Translations under genes and position numbers: made by a program
Assembly: GCA_947505245.1 (NCBI GenBank)
Contig: CANNIZ010000006.1
Span: 1-64,000 of the forward strand
Direction: 5' to 3'
From: Pseudomonadota bacterium
Lineage (GTDB): Bacteria > Myxococcota_A > UBA796 > GCA-2862545
Length of the DNA: 64,000 nt
In this document: positions 61,611 to 64,000 of the stretch, piece after piece
Layout of the letters: every line of letters starts with the position of its first letter
Numbering within the stretch: position 1 is the stretch's first letter
Notes under the pieces: model-generated
The model's database searches: none
Told to the model about the DNA's origin: nothing
Seen by the model: the letters and a program-made list of their open reading frames with translations, nothing else

Positions 61611-63176
61611 CTACCCCACGTCGTCGGACGACGGCGCGTTGTTCATCTCCATCCGCACAGGCGTCGGCGAGGCCGCGACGGCCACGACCAGCTCGGGCTC
61701 GGGGAGCAGTTGCATCTGCGTCTTGATCGGCTTGAACACGCGCCGCCACAGGTTGCCCTGCAGCACCTCGTCGGGGTCGACCTTGTGCTTGAGGGCAAAG
61801 AACTTCGCGAGCGTCTCCGGGCCGAACGAGCGCTTCACCGCGTCGGGCGGCACGACCTGATCCTTCGCGAAGTAGAACCGGCCGCCGCACTCGACGACCA
61901 TCTCGTTCATCAGGCGGGTGAGCCGCCAGAGATCCTCGCGGCGCGCGTCCGTGACGGGGAAGTCGAGCGCGAAGCTGTAGCCATCCACCGCGTGGGTGAG
62001 CCAGAACTTGTCGGGGCGGTGGCGCTTCATCACCACGAGCCACGGCTCGAGGCGGGCCTGCTGACCCAATTCGAGCACGCGCCGCATCACGTCGCGCGCG
62101 CGGTCTTTTGGCAGGAACAGCTGGTACTGGATCAGCCCCCCGGGCTTGTAGAAGTTCTTCCAGTTCGGCACGAAGTCGAGCAGGAAATTGAACTGCGCGT
62201 GGGGCTCGAGGAACTTCGCGTGCTGGTGAGAGGGCCGGTTCATCCAGGTGAAACGAGCCGAATTTATCAGCCGCATCCCGAGGCGGAACGCGAACGGGCG
62301 CGCGAGCGTCCCGATCCACGCCTTCGGGAACACGCCGAGGACGCGCTCCGGAAGCTCCTGTTCGGACAGGTGGTACATCGCCTGGCCCTCGGGGTCATCG
62401 CCCGCAGCGACGTAGCGAGCCGCGTGGATCTGCCCGCGACCGAGCCCAGCGCCCGTTCCAAACGCGTCCATCCAGCCGACGACGTAGTCGTACTCCTCCT
62501 GGGCGCAGCGCTCGAACCCCCGAAACATCTCGTCGAGGTCTTCGCAGCAGAACGGCTCGACCGCGATGCGACCCGAGTGGACCTTCTTCATGCGCAGGAC
62601 GATCTTCGTGACGACGCCGAGCAGGCCGAACCCGCCGATCACCGCGCAGAACAGATCCGGATCGGACTCCGGCGTGACCGTGACGGAGGTGCCGTCGACC
62701 AGCGCGAGGTCGAAGCTCTCGACGTGGTCCCCGATGGTGCCGTGTTTCCAGTTGTTCTTGCCGTGCGCGTTGGCCGACAGCAGCCCGCCGAGCGTCGTGA
62801 ACATGGTGCCGGACACCACCGGTGGCCACCAGCCGTCCGGCAGGCAGCTCTTCCACAGCTTCTCGAGCGTTACGCCGGGCTCGACGACCACGCGACCGGT
62901 GCCGCGGTCCCACTCGATGATGCGGTCCATGCGCGACAGATCGATGATGAGGTTGCCGTCGTTCAACGCCGCGTCACCGTACGATCGGCCATTTCCCCAA
63001 CAGATCACTTTCCAGCCCTTGGTCCGGGCATACGCGAGCGCGTCCGCGACGTCCCGCTCGTTGACCGGGTGGAACACGCGCGCGATGGACTCGACGCTCA
63101 TGCCCCAGCCTTCGCGGCGCTCGAACGACAGCGCCTCGCGCTCGGGCGACGCCGGAGCGACGGGACCGCCGCTCAC
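61611..63176 (-). CDS. FAD-linked oxidase, DprE1-like
   Basis: A 521-residue flavoprotein from GTG 63176, which overlaps the SDR stop (GTGA). The FAD-binding (VAO-type) domain has VICWGNGRSYGDAALNDGN and VVVEPGVTLEKLWKS, then SGTMFTTLGGLLSANAHGKN, very like DprE1, which oxidises decaprenylphosphoryl-ribose at C2. The C-terminal substrate cap is present. ATG 63101 is an alternative start, but it lacks about 25 residues that fit. With the adjoining SDR it may epimerise a polyprenyl-phosphate sugar. Confidence 0.82.
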   Translation of the reverse strand: MSGGPVAPASPEREALSFERREGWGMSVESIARVFHPVNERDVADALAYARTKGWKVICWGNGRSYGDAALNDGNLIIDLSRMDRIIEWDRGTGRVVVEPGVTLEKLWKSCLPDGWWPPVVSGTMFTTLGGLLSANAHGKNNWKHGTIGDHVESFDLALVDGTSVTVTPESDPDLFCAVIGGFGLLGVVTKIVLRMKKVHSGRIAVEPFCCEDLDEMFRGFERCAQEEYDYVVGWMDAFGTGAGLGRGQIHAARYVAAGDDPEGQAMYHLSEQELPERVLGVFPKAWIGTLARPFAFRLGMRLINSARFTWMNRPSHQHAKFLEPHAQFNFLLDFVPNWKNFYKPGGLIQYQLFLPKDRARDVMRRVLELGQQARLEPWLVVMKRHRPDKFWLTHAVDGYSFALDFPVTDARREDLWRLTRLMNEMVVECGGRFYFAKDQVVPPDAVKRSFGPETLAKFFALKHKVDPDEVLQGNLWRRVFKPIKTQMQLLPEPELVVAVAASPTPVRMEMNNAPSSDDVG

Positions 63177-63913
63177 AGGCTCATCCTGCGGAAGATGAGC
63201 GATGGGATCGACTGGATGATGGGCATGATGATCCCCCACTGAAACGGCACATACGCGACGTCCGCGCGGCGGTTCATCGCGCGAAGGATACCCTCCGCCG
63301 CAGCGTCCGCCTCGATCGCCATCGGCAGCTTGTCGAGTCCCTTCGTCATCGGCGTATGCACCGGGCCGGGCTTGACCGTGAGCACGTGCACCCCGAACCG
63401 CGACAACCGGTTGCGCAGCGCCTCCAGGTACGTGTGCAGCGCCGCCTTGGACGCACAGTACGCAGGTTGGCCGCGCCGACCGCGATCTCCGGCCACGCTG
63501 CCAAGACCCACGATCATGCCGCCGTGCTGGGCCTGAAACCGCTCCGCCGCGAGATCGAGCCACGCCATCGCGCCGATCACGTTGACCTCGAAGATCTGCC
63601 GATCGATCGCACCGTCGAACTGATCCTCACCGACGCGCGGCATGACGCCGGCCGCGTAGATGACCACGTCCAACCCGTCGAGTTCGGTGACGATCCTGTC
63701 GAACACGCCCTTCGCGTTCGCCGTTTCGATCACGTCGTGCGGGTACACGAAGAACCGCGCCTCCCCAGGTCGGTTGATCTCGGCGGCGAGGTGATCGAGC
63801 GCCTCCTTCCGACGGGCGACGCCCGCCACGAGGTAGCCCTCGCGGCAAAGGCGACGCACCAGCGCCTCCCCAATTCCGCTCGAGGCTCCTACGACGATCG
63901 CGCGCTTGAGCAT
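63173..63913 (-). CDS. Short-chain dehydrogenase/reductase, DprE2-like
   Basis: A 246-residue SDR starting at ATG 63913. It has the NAD(P) glycine motif VVGASSGIGEAL, the NAG-like stretch YAAGVMPRVG, catalytic Ser in GLGSVAGDRG and YCASK with Tyr and Lys, and a hydrophobic C-terminus (GIIMPIIQSIPSLIF) that may touch the membrane. DprE2 reduces the 2'-keto intermediate made by DprE1, and the overlapping gene order fits that pairing; the sugar substrate is unknown. The region 63914-64000 holds no clear feature and may contain its promoter. Confidence 0.85.
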   Translation of the reverse strand: MLKRAIVVGASSGIGEALVRRLCREGYLVAGVARRKEALDHLAAEINRPGEARFFVYPHDVIETANAKGVFDRIVTELDGLDVVIYAAGVMPRVGEDQFDGAIDRQIFEVNVIGAMAWLDLAAERFQAQHGGMIVGLGSVAGDRGRRGQPAYCASKAALHTYLEALRNRLSRFGVHVLTVKPGPVHTPMTKGLDKLPMAIEADAAAEGILRAMNRRADVAYVPFQWGIIMPIIQSIPSLIFRRMSL

Positions 63914-64000
63914 GTGTCTCCCTGCGACAGCGCACCGTAACGCGCACACCCCTTGAATGCAGCCGCGCCGGGGCTTACCCTTCACACCCGTACGGTTACC

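Overview
The window is 64 kb of very GC-rich, gene-dense bacterial DNA with about 59 protein genes, many of them overlapping at ATGA or GTGA junctions. About ten encoded proteins are small or medium lipoproteins with a lipobox cysteine. Together with sigma-54 response regulators, multi-haem cytochromes, alpha-2-macroglobulins, a caspase-fold protein and a Ycf46/DUF1257 cluster, this points to a myxobacterium-like member of the former Deltaproteobacteria (Myxococcota). The taxonomic call is an inference from gene content. I saw no rRNA, tRNA, CRISPR array or prophage.

Layout, left half. A geneless edge with 31-nt repeats (1-480) precedes a 5'-truncated pirin remnant and four lipoprotein genes ending in a serpin (1141-4153). 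A grpE-cbpA-cbpM co-chaperone operon follows on the minus strand (4164-5979). From 6.9 to 15.7 kb lies what looks like one functional module: an outer-membrane protein and a DUF3347 protein diverge from an operon of a Met/His-rich lipoprotein, a Cyc2-like fused cytochrome-porin, another lipoprotein, a tri-haem cytochrome and a stripped-down RND-adaptor-like protein. This operon starts at a strong sigma-54 promoter with an upstream palindrome, and is followed by a histidine kinase with a His-rich sensor loop and a sigma-54 response regulator. The proposed logic is metal- or redox-sensed control of an outer-membrane electron-transfer chain. Then come an outer-membrane barrel pair (16.3-18.1 kb), a membrane protein, an acyltransferase and an 855-residue NodB-caspase-TPR fusion (18.2-22.1 kb), two paralogous Cys-rich lipoproteins around an unknown protein, a ceramidase-like lipoprotein, a TPR protein and phosphoenolpyruvate synthase.

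Right half. A minus-strand operon (39333 to 29369) encodes an alpha-2-macroglobulin split into one N-terminal half and two duplicated C-terminal halves, followed by a subtilisin-like protease and a di-haem cytochrome. Next are an MscS-cNMP channel with a TlpA thioredoxin, guanine deaminase, and a DUF1257-DUF2997-Ycf46 operon that overlaps an IS200-like RAYT transposase. Beside the RAYT sits an array of 73-nt repeats with a perfect 14-bp palindrome. A degenerate thiamine-diphosphate enzyme diverges from two GTPases with the unusual P-loop GxxxxGKD, followed by DUF4388-like, DUF2135 and VWA proteins and FdhD.

The last section holds the RNA repair system: rtcR (CARF plus sigma-54 activator) diverges from rtcB-rtcA across a recognisable sigma-54 promoter. 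It is followed by a TetR/SRPBCC divergent pair with an operator palindrome, a Uma2-type protein and a DprE1/DprE2-like oxidoreductase pair. Three sigma-54-type -24/-12 sites (8529, 26937, 57517) and two sigma-54 activators make this promoter class a theme of the window.
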